Shown here: positions 1-12,793 of the stretch, one piece after another
Layout: each line of letters opens with the position of its first letter
Numbering within the stretch: position 1 is the first letter of the stretch
Assembly (NCBI GenBank): GCA_008921705.1
Contig: VFFE01007644.1
Span: 2,190,871 to 2,254,870 of the forward strand
Source of the DNA: Burhinus oedicnemus
Taxonomy: Eukaryota > Chordata > Aves > Charadriiformes > Burhinidae
Reading direction: 5' to 3'
DNA length: 64,000 nt
Position numbers and translations under genes: made by a program
The notes under the pieces: model-generated
Seen by the model: the letters and a program-made list of their open reading frames with translations, nothing else
Told to the model about the DNA's origin: nothing
Databases searched by the model: none

Positions 1-190
1 CTTTTGCCTTGAGTAGCAGAAGGTGACAGTGAAAATGGAGTATGGTTCTAGTAATGACGGAACTTCTTTCTAGCCCAAGAGGTGAGGAGTAACATGCGTG
101 TTTTTTCAGGAGAAACACACAGCCAAATCTTTCTTCTTATCTTCATTGCCATGAAGATGGTGGCTTTGTGATGTATATGAGTAGACTCAC

Positions 191-221
191 TTCAGTTTTT
201 AAGGAGCAGATTAACTTCCAT
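191..221 (-). other. Candidate micro-exon (31 nt), low confidence
   Basis: On the minus strand a strong polypyrimidine tract and acceptor (TTCTGCTTTTTTCCAAATAG) is followed after 31 bases by a good donor (GAA|GTGAGTCT). One frame is open and would read WKLICSLKTE. The exon is very short and the peptide matches nothing I know, so chance is the most likely explanation. Confidence 0.08.
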
Positions 222-3200
222 CTATTTGGAAAAAAGCAGAAGAATGTATTTTAGTGTAGTTTCCAAGCAAGGCACAGCCAATGTACGCGCAGGTTGTTAA
301 CTGAGGTGATGCGTTCATTTGGTCTCAAGACCAAGACTTATCTTCCATCCAGCCCTTCCAACTGAATCAAGAACTTTCAGTAGGAGGTAAAGGTCTGAAG
401 GCTAGCTATCTGCTGCTATGTAGATGGCTGAAGCTTATCTTGGCAAATTTCAGCCCAAGAGAGTGTAGAAAACACAGCAGAGAACTGTCAGTATTTGTTT
501 TGCTAGTTTAGTGGTAGCGTGGAAAAGAATCTAAAATCTTTTGTTTAAAAAGAAGACCTTATAAAGACAGTAACAGCATTATTTTTTTCCCACTCTTTAA
601 TGTGTTATATTCTATAGTACAGAAAGCAGTTAATATTTCATAACAGTGTGAAATCGTATCATGCAGGTGTCATCAAATGCAATAATTAAACCTCAGCAAA
701 GCAGTTTAAACATGCTGTTACTGGTGTGACTAGTTAGTGCTGTGAATGATGGGGAAGAGAGTCTGATTAGGGAGCCCGTAGGCAACTGGGGATAAAAGAC
801 CAATGTCGGCAGCATCTTAACTAGCTGAGAAAAGTCTTTGCGCCCAACATGCTGCTGCTTGTGCTTTAATAACTAGTCATCACCTGATGCTTTTCCTTTT
901 GACAACCAAGTGCGTATAAAGGTGATAAAAATGTGGACTGTGACCAACATACTTCAGCCACAATTTGGGAGGTTTCTTCCTCCTGTTTTAAGAAGCTGTT
1001 TATACAATAGTAGCTAGATCACGTGAGTTACAGAGGAATAGTATGGACCCATATTGCAAAAATCTTGGGTTTTGTAAGAAGCAGTTTGACACATGTTCTC
1101 TTCTTGTAGTGAGTATCCAAAAACAGTTACTCTAAAAAGCTGGGCAACCAACTCAAAAGATTAAAAACCCAAAGAGGACAGAGCCCAGCTTTATCAGAAT
1201 GTGTCTTATCTTAAAATCAGCGGCACCCGAATCTGTATGAAGAGAGCGTATGTGAATGCTGGGGATGATTGTGGACTTTTGATACAGGAGACAGGCAAAG
1301 GGAACACTTGAAGATTCAAACTGATACTGGATGTCAGGGACTCGGCTTAAGAATTCCTCAACCATCAGTCCTGGGTATGAAGGACTGAACTCTACTTTTT
1401 AAATTCTTATTTAATTTTATTCTTATTGTACACAGTCTTCCAGAGTGACCTTTTAAATCAAATTTTCAATTGTTATTCATTTGGCTAGAGAGTGGGAAAA
1501 TAAAAATGAAGAAACACCCTCAAAACAAAAAAAAATCTCTAAGTGGCTGTTGGGTAGAGAGGATGATAAACTGAAAAGTGATTGCTTCTGAATTGGCAAG
1601 GGAATTTATATGTTATGCCAGGTATTTGTATCTTCTCTCGTGAGAATGGGTTAAGATTAGGAGAGTAGAGGATGAGAGCCCATAGGATGGACTGGAATAT
1701 GGAGAGCAAGGCAGCTGGGAATTTCGGAGGATTTCTGTTCCACGCGGAAGGTGCTGTCTCTGGAATGCAAGTGAAGACTCACTGATGAGGGAGGCCGCAA
1801 ACATCTGGCGGAGCATAGCACTCTAAATGTGCACAATTAGAAAAGGGGTTCGAGGTGACCACTGGGCAGCTCCTCTAAGTCTGCAGAAGTGCTGTTTTCT
1901 GTTGCAAGAAGATGCCGTCATCTGGTTTGCGACACTAGGAGAAAATACTTCCTGCATGTAGGTAACATCTGGATCTAGATTTGTAATGTGTGCATGTGTC
2001 AGTGCTGTTTGTTTGGAAAACACCTGGGCCAGCTGAGTTCTCACTGGAAATCTAGTTTAGCGAGAGCTGATGTGAAACTACAAGATTATTTCTGTGGAAG
2101 AGTTGGAAATAAAGATACTCGTGATGCAGCAAAATCGTGATTCTGAGTAGGTAGCTTGGAAATTTTTAAATCAAATAGGTGGGGTTTTAATTGAAAAATA
2201 CTGGCTTCGTGAAGAAAAAATGTACCTATTTCAACACCCTTCCATGAATGATCAGTCATATATCTGTCAGAAACTTGCCTGGTTATCTTGCAGGGTGCTA
2301 AAAATCCTACATTTCCAGTATCTGTGGCTTGTTGGCCAGAATACTGTAAATATTCCATAATTCTGTTTTCAAAGCTGGAATGGAAGTGCAAATAGCCCCA
2401 TCTTAAGTGAAGGCTCGTGGGACCTGCTGGTTCCCTGCCATGCATTTCAAGCACTGCTAAGTTTGATAGGCCTGGCACCTTTTGGGTTGAAGTGGGGACG
2501 TTGGGATTTTACGCTCCCTGATAGCGCTTCCCCTAACTTTAAGAGGACTTTGTAGAGTCTCCTTATCTTTTCTGGAGCAGCTGAGGCTGTTCTCAGAATT
2601 AGGACCAGCACGCGTGGCTGCTTGGAGTTAGGGCCATTGGCTGTCTACTTTTATTTTAGGGGGGGGGAAAACAACAACCAAAACTATTTAAAATACTTGG
2701 ATTTTTTGAAACTATTTCTCATGCTGGATTTTTTTTACTTGAAAGTGTGTGTGTCCTATTCTGTCTCGGAGAGAGATTACGCTGCTGATTCAGATGTCCT
2801 TGATAATGGAAGTTACAAATTTAACCAGCATTCCTGGCTGCTAAGATAGTATTGTGCATCTAAAGCTGATAGGATTTCCTCAAGGCACCGAACAACCAAT
2901 GCTGCCTTGTAGTGCTGCTTATTCTCAAGATGAAATAAGAGACAAAACATTGATATTCTGTAATAATGCAAGGACAAGTGCAAAAATATTGCTAAATCTA
3001 TCCTAGTAGGACTTGCTTTGTTTTATGTTATGGTAGTAACCTAGTATGCTGTTTGTGATTACTAATGCTTCTCAAGAACAGTGTGTGCTCTTACCTGTTT
3101 TATTAATTATGTTGTTTTCCAGCTGCTGCTTTTGACTGGTTTAAAATATCTCTTCAATTATCTGCAACACTGCTCCCTTTTAAAAAGTAACAAAACACTA

Positions 3201-4469
3201 CGAGCTATTATTTTGATTAAATTTAGTTGTGTGTTATGCATAGCTGACAGGGTAATATCTCATCCTATGATACTTAAATAAACATCTCTTTCTCCCATCA
3301 GTTTCTCATAAATCCTATACTTATTTTGTATATCCACAGGAGTCCTTTTGAACTTTGCACTTGTTATTTTAAAATGTAAGTGCATGTTTTATTGGGGATA
3401 ATGATATCTTGGTAAATAATGTTGGCTTAATGGATGTCATGCAACAGTCATGGGATCTAAATATGCGAACAGACAAGTTTTCTGGGTTCAGCCCCATAGA
3501 ACTGAAACACGGGAGGGCAAACCTTAGATCGTGAAACTGAGCAACTGTTTTCCCTTTGTGGTGTTGTATACAACTGAATTACAGGTTGTTGATTCAATGA
3601 CCTCTGGAAAAATCCCAATACAAAAGTCTTTTGGTTTATGAATTGCTATGCAAGTGTAATTATGTAGGTGTAATGCGTTGCGGGTGTTTTTCCTAGTTCT
3701 TTAAATAAACATTAGTCTGTGTTATACTAGGTTATACTAGGCTAGGTTGCTGGCTTTATATTTGGTTGGTTCACTCTTTATTTCCTGTAAAATAACATGT
3801 AATTCAGTATTTAAGGTTTTATGTGCTATGGCATCTTCCCACAGCCCAAGCTTCATTTATGGTAGTTAAGGATAAAATATAATTATACAATAAACTAATT
3901 GTGATTTGATACAGAAATGCTGCTAGGGAAAAAAAAAAACAACCTGCAAACATCTGACCTCTGCAATCTCTCTTCTTTTTTAAGACTATCTAAGACAGGA
4001 GGAGATCAAAAAGCCAAATTGTCCTCATGCCAGTTGCAGTACAAGTTGACAAAATATTTAGACAGCTTGTCCCTAAGCAAGTACATACGCTAGACAATCA
4101 GATGAACATTTTGATGGATCTGATAATGAATACAAATTAAGACAATTTGCTGAAGGCGACCAAACAGCTGTCCTGCCAGATGAGTTGCAGCACAACTGGA
4201 GACGGTGGACTGAAATTGCCTGGTAGCTTTTTCCTCAACGCACCACCTGACGGTTCAGGCTGGATGGGGCCATTTGGCCGTTCCCTGTAAATCAGTTTTC
4301 TGTGGGTATTTCCTGCTGCTATCATGCATGGCAAAGGGGCTCTTCGTGATTCCACCTTAACGCTGCTTTGCCTTTTAGAGCTTTTACAGTTGTCTTAGAA
4401 ACTGTAAGTGAAGGATGGCAAACGCACTAATTGTAGTTATCTAATTATACCTAGAATGAAAGCAAGCTA

Positions 4470-4831
4470 CTAGATGTAGCAGCTGAAGGCCTGACTTGTA
4501 CACTTTAACTGAACGTATTTGGATCTGAACACACTTAAGTGTTTTAGTTTTGCATGAATGCATTGATGGCAGAGCAACTTGTGATTTATCTCAATCCAAT
4601 GGAGAGAAGAGTCTCTCCCATGGCTGCTGTGCTGCAGCACGATGACAATTCCTTCTGGAATGCCAAATAGCAGGCTGGGTTGTGGATGCAAAGGGAAGCA
4701 TCCTTCTGGGTTTGTTTCTTGTATTTTTTCAATGCGGCCTCTTGGAAGTCTGTTTATTACCCTATCAATTAAGTTTTCAATTATATTGTTCTCTTTTTTT
4801 GATGAGAGCATTTCTTGTTTTAGTTCAAAAC
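4470..4831 (-). other. Candidate terminal exon or relic ORF, K/E-rich
   Basis: The minus strand is open from just after an in-frame TGA at 4844-4842 to the stop near 4470, about 120 codons. An acceptor-like site (ACTGAAATTTTACAG|G) sits at the start, giving an exon beginning at 4831. The first 40 residues are charged and helix-like (ELKQEM, KKENNIIENLIDRV, RGRIEKIQE), then composition becomes irregular with many Cys and His. No strong donor lies inside, so it would have to be a last exon. I do not recognise the protein; an old retrocopy or chance are equally possible. Confidence 0.12.
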
Positions 4832-5345
4832 CTGTAAAATTTCAGTAATAAAAATTTCACAACTAGAAATTTTCAAACTTTTAACCCCCTCAAAGTAACT
4901 TCTTTCCCCCTTCATCCTTTCGTTTAGGTAAAATATCAGTGTTCAAAAAGAATGTTTTTTCCTGTCTAACAGGACTTTCTTTTCTACATGTTTAACTAAA
5001 ACATGACACAAAAATCTCTCTGCTCTTTAGTCAGAGGGATTATGGGGGCGGAAAAGTTAAAATCTGTCAGTTACGTGTGTATCTGTTGTCATAGCAGTAT
5101 ATTTGCCACACTACAAGTTTTAAGAGTTCTGTACTACAGGCATGGAATAGGGTTTTGTGATGCCTTTTGCTTCCATTAAATGCTCCATCTCAGGGGTTTT
5201 TAATCATAGAATTTTCTACTTTTTCAGGAACCTTTCTAAACTATCGAGAAGCCTGTTTAGTGTTAGTATAGTTAACAAAATGATTGTTGCTTGCCATAAA
5301 TTCTCTGGTCAGTCCAGCCAAAACACTTAAGTTTCTTCCACAAAT

Positions 5346-6204
5346 TCATAGAATCACAGAATAGTTTGGGTTGGAAGGGACCTTAAAGATCATCTAGTTC
5401 CAACCCCCTGCCATGGGCAGGGACACCTCCCACCAGACCAGGTTGCTCCAAGCCCCGTCCAACCTGGCCTTGAACACCTCCAGGGATGGGGCAGCCACAG
5501 CTTCCCTGGGCAGCCCTGGCCAGTGTCTCACCACCCTCACAGGAAAAAATTTCTTTCTAATATCTCATCTAAATCTCCCCTCTTCTAGCTTGAAGCCATC
5601 ACCCCTCATCCTGTCCCTACATGCCCTTGTAAAAAGTCCCTCTCCAGCTTTCCTGTAGGCCCCCTGCAGATACTGGAAGGGGCTATAATGTCTTCATGGA
5701 GCCTTCTCCAGGCTGAACAACCCCAACTCTCTCAGCCTGTCCTCACAGCAGTGGTGCTGCAGCCCTCGGATCATCTTCGTGGCCTCCTCTGGACTCTCTC
5801 CAACAAGTCCATGTCCTTCTTGGGGGGGCCCCAGAGCTGAACGCAGTACTCCAGGTGGGGTCTCACGAGAGCAGAGCAGAGGGGCAGAATCCCCTCCCTC
5901 GCCCTGCTGGCCACACTTCTTTCCATGCAGCCCAGGATGTGGGTGGCTTTCTGGGCTGTGAGTGCACATTGCTGGCTCACGTTGAGCTTCTCATGCACCA
6001 ATACCACCAAGTTCCTCTCTTAGGGCTGCTCTCAATCCACTTTCTGTCCAGCCTGTGTTTGTGCTTGGGATTGCCCTGACCTGTGTGCAGGACCTGGCAC
6101 TTGGCCTGGTTGAACTTTGAGGTTCCCATGGGCCCAGCTCTCAAGCCTGTCCATGTCCCTCTGGATGGCATCCCTTCCTTCCAGCATGTCGACCATGCCA
6201 CATA
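5346..6204 (-). mobile_element. CR1 LINE, 5'-truncated, 3' end intact
   Basis: This is a CR1 non-LTR retrotransposon inserted in reverse. Its 3' terminus lies at 5346-5363, where the plus strand reads CATAGAATCACAGAAT, the complement of the CR1 octamer tail. The adjoining block (ggttggaagggaccttaaag) is the standard CR1 3' end. Reading leftwards on the minus strand, the element covers the last part of ORF2 and the 3' end, about 860 bp of a roughly 4.5 kb full element. It breaks off at about 6204 next to the motif complementary to GGCATGGTCGACATGCTGG. CR1 copies mobilise by target-primed reverse transcription and are usually 5'-truncated like this. Coding remnants are described separately. Divergence is modest, so the copy is not among the oldest in the window. 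Confidence 0.94.
5694..6201 (-). pseudogene. CR1 ORF2 C-terminal remnant, frameshifted
   Basis: Within the minus-strand CR1 the end of the reverse transcriptase polyprotein can be followed across several frames. At 6201-5977 it reads DGMPSRGTW-like residues and FNQAKCQVLHTGQGNP. At 6010-5771 it reads KATHILGCMERSVASRAREG and then LVRPHLEYCVQLWGPP, LLERVQRR. At 5969-5694 another frame gives MIRGL, LRELGLFSLEKAP. These pieces are in order but in different frames, so the protein is broken by at least two indels. The catalytic reverse transcriptase core (the YADD-type motif) is upstream and absent because of 5' truncation. It makes no functional product. Confidence 0.88.
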
Positions 6205-9200
6205 CCTTCTACCTCTTCTTCTTTAGATACTTGAGCAAAACTCACTATACTTTGTTTTCTGCCCAGCATCACATACTTCTTTCCTGGAAGACACTAACTT
6301 TTCTTTTGTTCAAGGATGTTAATGGTTACTGCCATTTTCAGAATAATGCATAACTTTCCAACCTGCAATACAGGTGTATTCTTGTTAGGTTTTTTTAAGG
6401 TGCTTACTAACCAAGATAAATGTTGTGCATGTTTCTTGTAAATTAAATTAGTTCTGATGCTTCTTCAAACATAATGAGTTACAACTCTGGTAACTAAATG
6501 GTTTTAATTTTTGAATTTTTCTTGCCCTGTATTTCTTTGTTTTCTGCTCCAGTTGTGTAACCTTCCAACCTATGTAGCCACTGAGTTGTGCAGTTTTCCC
6601 TTTCACAAGAAGAATGTTGCTAATGTTTAGCAACTTTTGTGTTAATAGGCCCAATAGAACTTGTGGCTTTTGCTGTGGTAATCTTCTTGTTTGTCCTCTT
6701 GTCCAACGTAGAGTGCAACTTAGACTACAGGAGAGTTTGATGCTGTCTGTGTGCACACGTCTACCAATTTTCTTTAATTTGTAACCTAACCTTAAAATAT
6801 TCAGACACTGAAGATCTTGAGAGATCACGTGACTGATGCTGTATCATATGTAATTCAAATAAATTATATATCTATAATGATAAAATTGGAAGTGAAATTT
6901 GGTCCAAGTTTCTCGTGGTTCAAGTAAATGAGATTTATTTCTGTATTTTATGGATCTTGCTGAAATGTGCTGCACTAGGAAGTACAGAAACTTCACAAAG
7001 CTTTTCCATCTAGTTGACAGGACTCAGAATAAATCAGAAACTTCCAACTTAGTGATTGTGACACATAATTCTTCTAAATGAGATATTTTCTCTTTTCATA
7101 GGTTATGAGCTAGAGTCCTTCAAAGACCTCACTGTCCTGTTATACTTATATGAATGCAATAATTAATTTCAGTGGAAGACCTGAGGTGGTAGAAACATTC
7201 TCTGTCACTTGTAGGGTGGCTCTTACAGCTTCAGTTTACAGTGGAAGTGGTACTCTTCAGTCCCTCAGCAGTTTGTTCCCTTCCATCTTCTGCAGTTTGG
7301 GGTTGGTTTTTTTTTTTGTCGTATCAGCACGTTCATTTTGTTGTCTAGTGCTGTGGGATGCTTTCAGAGTGATTGCTGCCAGTTTTAATCTCATAGTCCT
7401 GTGATTTACAGAGATACTTTCTGATTATTTTTCCTCTCCGTCCCTGTTTTTTTTGAAAGCTAGTTCCTAAATTCATTTAAGTCAGAAGAAATTTTGCTGG
7501 CAATTTCAATGTGGACAAGATGTGACCTATGCCACTTAACAATGTTTTGGGGTTTTTTTTTTTTTTGAAGAGTGGCAAAAATACTTCCATTTCTAAGATT
7601 TAAAGTTTATTTATGCGTGGGCATAAAGAAGAAAGTGTCTTCAAGCCATATTTTTCTCTTTCTAAAAACTTCAGTTTGTATGTAACTGGCTGGAAAAGTA
7701 ATTTTACTTTCTTTCTGCCAGCACATCATCTTCAGGTTTTCATTGTGCCCTTCCTGTTCCTTTCTGCCCATCACTGACACTTCACAGTCAGGAAGTGCAG
7801 AAAATAGTGTAACAGCATCTATGCGTTTGGAAGTACAATAGATACCTTTACAAGGAAAAGTCATTTTCTCTTTCTACTCTGAGATAAACTGTCTGATAAA
7901 AAGCTAAAGGGAGTTGTGTCTTTCAGTCCTATAAAGAGGACAACCCTAAGTTTTTAAGATCTGGCATCAAATACTTCAGCATTTAACTTCAGGCTATCAG
8001 ACATGGAATGCTGTATTCGTGAACCACAGTAACTGGAGTTCATTCAAAAATGCTTGTGCCTTGTGATGTTCGCCTTCATGGTTTGCAGCTCCATAACCCA
8101 AAAGTGTTCCTGCTTCTGGATTCCAGTTGTCTGATACAGCACGAGAACTGTTTGTGGCATTTTGGAAGCATCTTACATTATGGCTGATTCTCAAACCTTC
8201 AAATATTTAGTCTAATCTTGATTCAGATCTGAAGTTAATTGGGATTGTATTTTCAGTGTCAAAGTGTGAGAAGGGCTGTATTAAACTGAAGAAAATGAAC
8301 ATGCTGTCTCCAAAAGCAAGTGTTGCTTTGCTTCTAGGTCTCCACTAGATGTTCCTTTTTCTGTGGCTGTTCGTTAGTGGGATACTCAGACTTGTTCAGC
8401 TGAGCTCAGCTGTTCTTTGTCACTTTAATTACTGTAATCAAATGGCTGAACTCCTTGTGTGTTTGAGAAGAGGAAAAGTTTTAATATCCTGTTTAACCTT
8501 TCACTGGTTTTAATATTTCCATGAATGGAAGTTAAGTGAAGGCATCTGGCATGTTTAGTCTCGGTAAATAATGGAACTTCTTTCTGACATATTAATTATA
8601 CTGAAATCAGGACTACTATAAAACTTAAACAAACTTCAGATCTGATCTTGGGAACTCAGGTGTGCACAAGTAGCGTTTCACTCATTTGGAAATAAACTAA
8701 AATTCACAAGTGAAGTTTTATCTGTTGAGCCAAAAAAAGAGAAATATAAGCAATTCCTGCAGCAGTAGGGTTTGGGTTTTTCCTTCTACAAACACCAGTT
8801 AACATCAGAGTGGGTCGCACCATGCTACACTCGGGACATAAATCCAGTAAGACGTGTGTAACAAAGAGCTCCGTCATTCTTCTAAGGTCCTGAAATCAAG
8901 ACCTAGTGGCTTGCTTTGTGACTTCGGCAAATTGCCTAGAACGGACGTTGCCTTGGACAGGGCAGTGCTGTGCGAGCCCCATGGTGGCCCACTCTAAGCA
9001 AGTGAGTTACGGTGCATAGCACATGGCTCGTGTGTCCACACTAGGTACGGTGCTAGTTTTCCTCACCTAGCCCAAGCATCTCTGTATTGCTGTTTGACTT
9101 GCTCCCAAGGCATAGTTTTCCCTGCAATCTATGTTTCCATGTTCAATCAACCAGTCTTCCAGAAGTCTAAGATTGCTCGCTGCCTGAACAGAAATTTTGG

Positions 9201-9867
9201 GCATATATGGGCAAGTGGACTTAAAGCAGGACTGCAAAGCAGGCATGAAAATCAATCTCCAAGCAAATATCCTGAGCTTAGCTTCTGCTATGACTGATGT
9301 AGGTGTTTTCTCTGCCAAGCTTACAAACAGTGTATTCTGAAAGCACGTAAAATCAAGATGATTGGGTTGCATGAATCTGCTCTTGAGTAAAGACAGTCTT
9401 TGTGTCTTAGTCCCTGATCTGCAGAATAGATGCAATGATAAATCTCTCCCAAACTGATTGGAGAGTAAATATTTTGACAGCTATGAGAGATGCTCAGAGG
9501 ATGCAGTTATGAAGACCACAGAGTTATCCCTATGAGAAAAGAAAGATCCTGGGAAGCTAAGGGGGATTGCATCTACTCATTAGCACCATTAAGTATAGGA
9601 CATACTTGCCATATATACATCAAAAAAAAGGCTATGTCCTTTACCTGTCTAAAGGAGCTGCTTTCCAGCAAGCCTTAATTTTGTTGCTTCCTCTTCAGCA
9701 TTGGAAGATTTCTGGGGAGTCACCTTAATTTGCTAAACTTTCCAAACTTGATAGCAACAGCAATAACCTTCTGGGACTTGATATATTCTTGACACTTCTC
9801 TCTTTTGTAAGAGGTAGAAATAGGATCAAAAACAATAATGCAAGGGGGAATATGTTGCTGGAATTAC

Positions 9868-9926
9868 CTTGGGCCCAGTGCTGCGAGTCAGTCATAACGT
9901 GCGAGTTGGCCGATCCCTCCCTAGGA
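9868..9926 (-). other. Candidate internal exon (59 nt)
   Basis: On the minus strand a very good acceptor (TTTCATCTCTGCCCTCAG) precedes 59 bases that end at a good donor (CCCAAG|GTAATT). Only one of three frames is open; it starts with one base completing a codon and reads PREGSANSHVMTDSQHWAQ, leaving one base at the end. The peptide is not one I recognise. Splice strength is the only support; cross-species conservation of this frame would be decisive. Confidence 0.14.
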
Positions 9927-10242
9927 CTGAGGGCAGAGATGAAAGGAAGACCCCCTGCATCTACGCAGAAAAACCCAGAGGGGTTGCAGAGCATCACCAA
10001 GGTGAATCCTCTAGGGAGTAATGAAATTGGAATTGCTTTAGCCACAGTTTAAAGGTTAATGTTCTTGTGATGAATGATATGACAGCACATAAATTACACC
10101 CTGCTCAGTTCTCAGGGTTGGGCTTTTTATTGTCTAAATTGGCCAACCAGGACTTTTTAATTTGTTTACTGACATGATGAAATGCAGAACTGTCTGGATC
10201 TCTATGTTGTCAATGCCTAGGCCAGGTTGTAGTGTGTGGAGG

Positions 10243-10320
10243 TTTTTTTTTTTTTAAAAACAAACAAACAAACAAAAAAACCCCACACACAAACAGGGGG
10301 GGACACACCACCCAACCAAA
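10243..10320. repeat. T13-A5 run followed by (CAAA)n A/C-rich tract
   Basis: A run of 13 T and 5 A leads into CAAA repeats at 10261-10280, then CCCCACACAC and further A/C-rich sequence with a G7 run. It resembles other A/C-rich tracts in the window (11025, 29503, 51315, 52683). Confidence 0.9.
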
Positions 10321-11024
10321 GCCCACAAATTACAAAACTGTGTAACGAAAGCAGGAAAATACTAATGTCTTCTATAAATTTACAAGGGTAAGGTTTCATT
10401 TACTGGGCTATGCATGGGGTAAACTGTGTTAAAGGTAGTAAGCTTGCTTTGCAAAACTCAATTTATTTACTAAAGTTGCATTCTCAGGAGATCTGGAAGG
10501 CTTTTCCCTGTCAGTGACCTTCCTTTCGCTAGCAGATCTCCAATTCTGTGTAGTAGACCTCCTGTCAGTAGAATTGATTTTCCGTGTTCTGTTGACACCT
10601 GGTTTGCAGTCCAAATCACCCTACAGTGAATGTAAGCAGCAAATTGCTGTGAAAACAGTGGAATTGCTACAGCCTCATTTCTTCTAGAGTCTTCTCTGTT
10701 CCTTTCCATACTAACTGTGTTAATGGCACTACCCAGCTCCCTGGCCTCCCGTTATCAAATGCTTTTCACTTCAGTGACCAAAACCCCTCCTGTTTTCTTT
10801 GCTTACCCACAAAATATCCCCTCTCTACCCACAACTCGCTCTTGAGTCCCCGAACGCGCAGATGGGCAGTAAGCGCTTACTGCTCTGGGCCGCTCCGTGC
10901 TGGCTGTATTCTGCCCGACCGACCTACGGGTACTTAAGTGTTCCCCTTCATACAAAGACAGCACTGATTTCTGGCACCTATGACCAGAAACTGGTTTCCA
11001 CAAACCTTTAGAAACAATTCCATT

Positions 11025-11081
11025 AAAAAAAAAAAAACCCAACCAACCAAAAAAAAGAAAACCCCACACAAACAAAAAAAT
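11025..11081. repeat. A-rich / CCAACCAA tract
   Basis: Thirteen A residues are followed by CCAACCAACC, an A8 run, and CCCCACACAAAC. It shares the words CCCCACAC and CAAAC with the tract at 10243-10320 about 750 bases away. Confidence 0.9.
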
Positions 11082-11565
11082 CCTCTATCACTTTATTAAT
11101 TTTAGTTAAGCTGGCTAGAAGAATCGAAGGTTGTTGGTGATAATCATGCTGTCCATATATAGGTACACCTTTCTTTTTCGTGTTTTAGATTGGAAATATA
11201 AAGATGTAAAGATACCTTACAAAACACAATTGCCTCTTTAAGACTTTAAAGAAAATAAATGCATTTGATTTTAAAATTATAGGATTTTTAGAATAATAAA
11301 TATGAACAGTTTTGTCTTAGAAGTGTGTATTTTCTTCTGGCAGTTCAAATGCTAGAAACTTCAGTCCTATCTGTCAGTACTGCAATGTTAAAACCCAAAT
11401 CACTTTTTCTAAAAATCTTACTCGACTGAGCCTGTTGAAGAGCAGCCTCAAGTTTATTTCGTTCTTTTCTATTTAGGCGTTACAACAGTGGCTGGCGATG
11501 AGTTGCCTTTAATAAAGAATCTCACCATTGTTACGTTTGAGTTAACAACGCCATGGTTCATCGTT

Positions 11566-11740
11566 TGCCTTCCCAGCGCGCCGTCCCCTAGCTCCGATGT
11601 TCCCTGCGGTGTTCCCTCCTAGCGCGTGTTTATCCCCTTCTCCGCTGGCGGGGTGGAAGAGCCCCGACCTGCCAGGAGGCTGCTGCTCGCTGGCGAGGCG
11701 CGAGCGGCTTTGTGAAACGCATTTCACTGCCACGTCACCG
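11566..11740. other. Short CpG-richer patch
   Basis: GC and CpG content rises well above the flanks (GCGCGCCGTCC, GGCGAGGCGCGAGCGG). It is too short for a classical island and has no splice or start signal that I trust. Confidence 0.4.
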
Positions 11741-12761
11741 ACTGTTCCTTCTTTCCATCTGCAAAGGAAGGAGTCCCAGGAATAAACTGATACAAATACT
11801 GACTTTTAGCAGAAGTAACTCTCTCAAAGCACGGGACATCTAGCCGTAAGCGTTTATGTGTCCTGTAGAACAGTAATCTGCAATAGTTTCTCTACAGAGC
11901 TAAGCTAAAAGGTGTTTTTGTTTTGCTTCAGTCTTTTGGTTATCACAAATGACACAAATTTTCCGATAACGTATGTGCTACACCGGACTGTTAAATTACC
12001 ACCTTACCTTCACATCCAGAATGAAGAAACATTTGTATTAGCAGTGATTTTTAGGCACAAGAACCATCTAAATCTTACTAATTTCCTGTGTTACATACCA
12101 GCAACAGCCCTTTGAGTTCCGATTACCTAATCACAGCTACTTACTTCATGCAGAGAAAACACTGTTAGTTTAGGAACCAAAGTGTAATAAAAATAAACCT
12201 GTTAAACTAATGAGTTTTCTGTAGATCAGTCTCAGCAAGTCATTGACCAGATGAATGTAAACATTTTAAACGGACCAATGATAAAGAGTTTGGATTTTAG
12301 ACAAAGTAAGAATTTTTACAGAAAACAGCAACACATTAGCATGTTAATAAAAAATGATTACCTCTAAATTTGCTATCAGACAGTGAACTTGAGTAATTTT
12401 TAATTATGAAGAAACTTAACATACTAATGGTTTCTGCTTTCACATAGCATTTTTCTCTGCTCGTACATTGTGTCCTTTTGCCCTGAGAACTCATAGGAAA
12501 AGGTAAAGGACAGAAACGCTCTGCAGGTTTTCTATATGTAACTTCAACTTGTTCCATCATTGGTGCAAAAGAAGAGTGGGAGAGTGAATCCACACTACAA
12601 TTTGCATCCCTGGTGGATGCAGTAGCCCTCTCGTCGTGGTTCTGAGAAATGGAATATACTATTCTCTCCACGGCCAGACTATAAAATAGCCTGTACGTGG
12701 CCAAGAACCTCTGCCTTTGCCCATCCTGGCAGAATCTGTTGTGCTGAAGCAATGTTCTTAC

Positions 12762-12793
12762 CTGTATATGAACTGCAAGAACATCCTCCTTCT
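12762..12793 (-). other. Candidate micro-exon (32 nt)
   Basis: Minus strand: acceptor GGCTTAATGTCTTTGTAG, 32 bases, then a near-consensus donor ATACAG|GTAAGAAC. All three frames are open over so short a span; one reads KEDVLAVHIQ and would join in phase with the candidate exon at 39555-39643. The splice sites are good but the length gives no coding evidence. Confidence 0.1.

Larger units (their letters stand above)
1..5345. other. Unique AT-rich non-coding stretch
   Basis: I find no recognisable gene or transposon here. Stop codons are frequent in all frames and the sequence is AT-rich with scattered short homopolymers, for example a G9 run at 2659-2667 and a duplicated decamer GTTATACTAG at 3721-3740. 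Two items stand out and are listed on their own: a possible micro-exon at 191-221 (minus) and a lysine/glutamate-rich open frame at 4470-4831 (minus). The likely reading is intergenic or intronic DNA. Confidence 0.6.

Noticed and set aside
9067..9435. 122-codon minus-strand frame containing LRLLEDWLIEHGNID
   Set aside because: The donor-like GTGAGG follows an in-frame TAG stop, so the splice site and frame are incompatible, and no family is recognisable.
12336..12752. 138-codon minus-strand frame
   Set aside because: No domain, no consistent splice boundaries, irregular composition. Probably chance.
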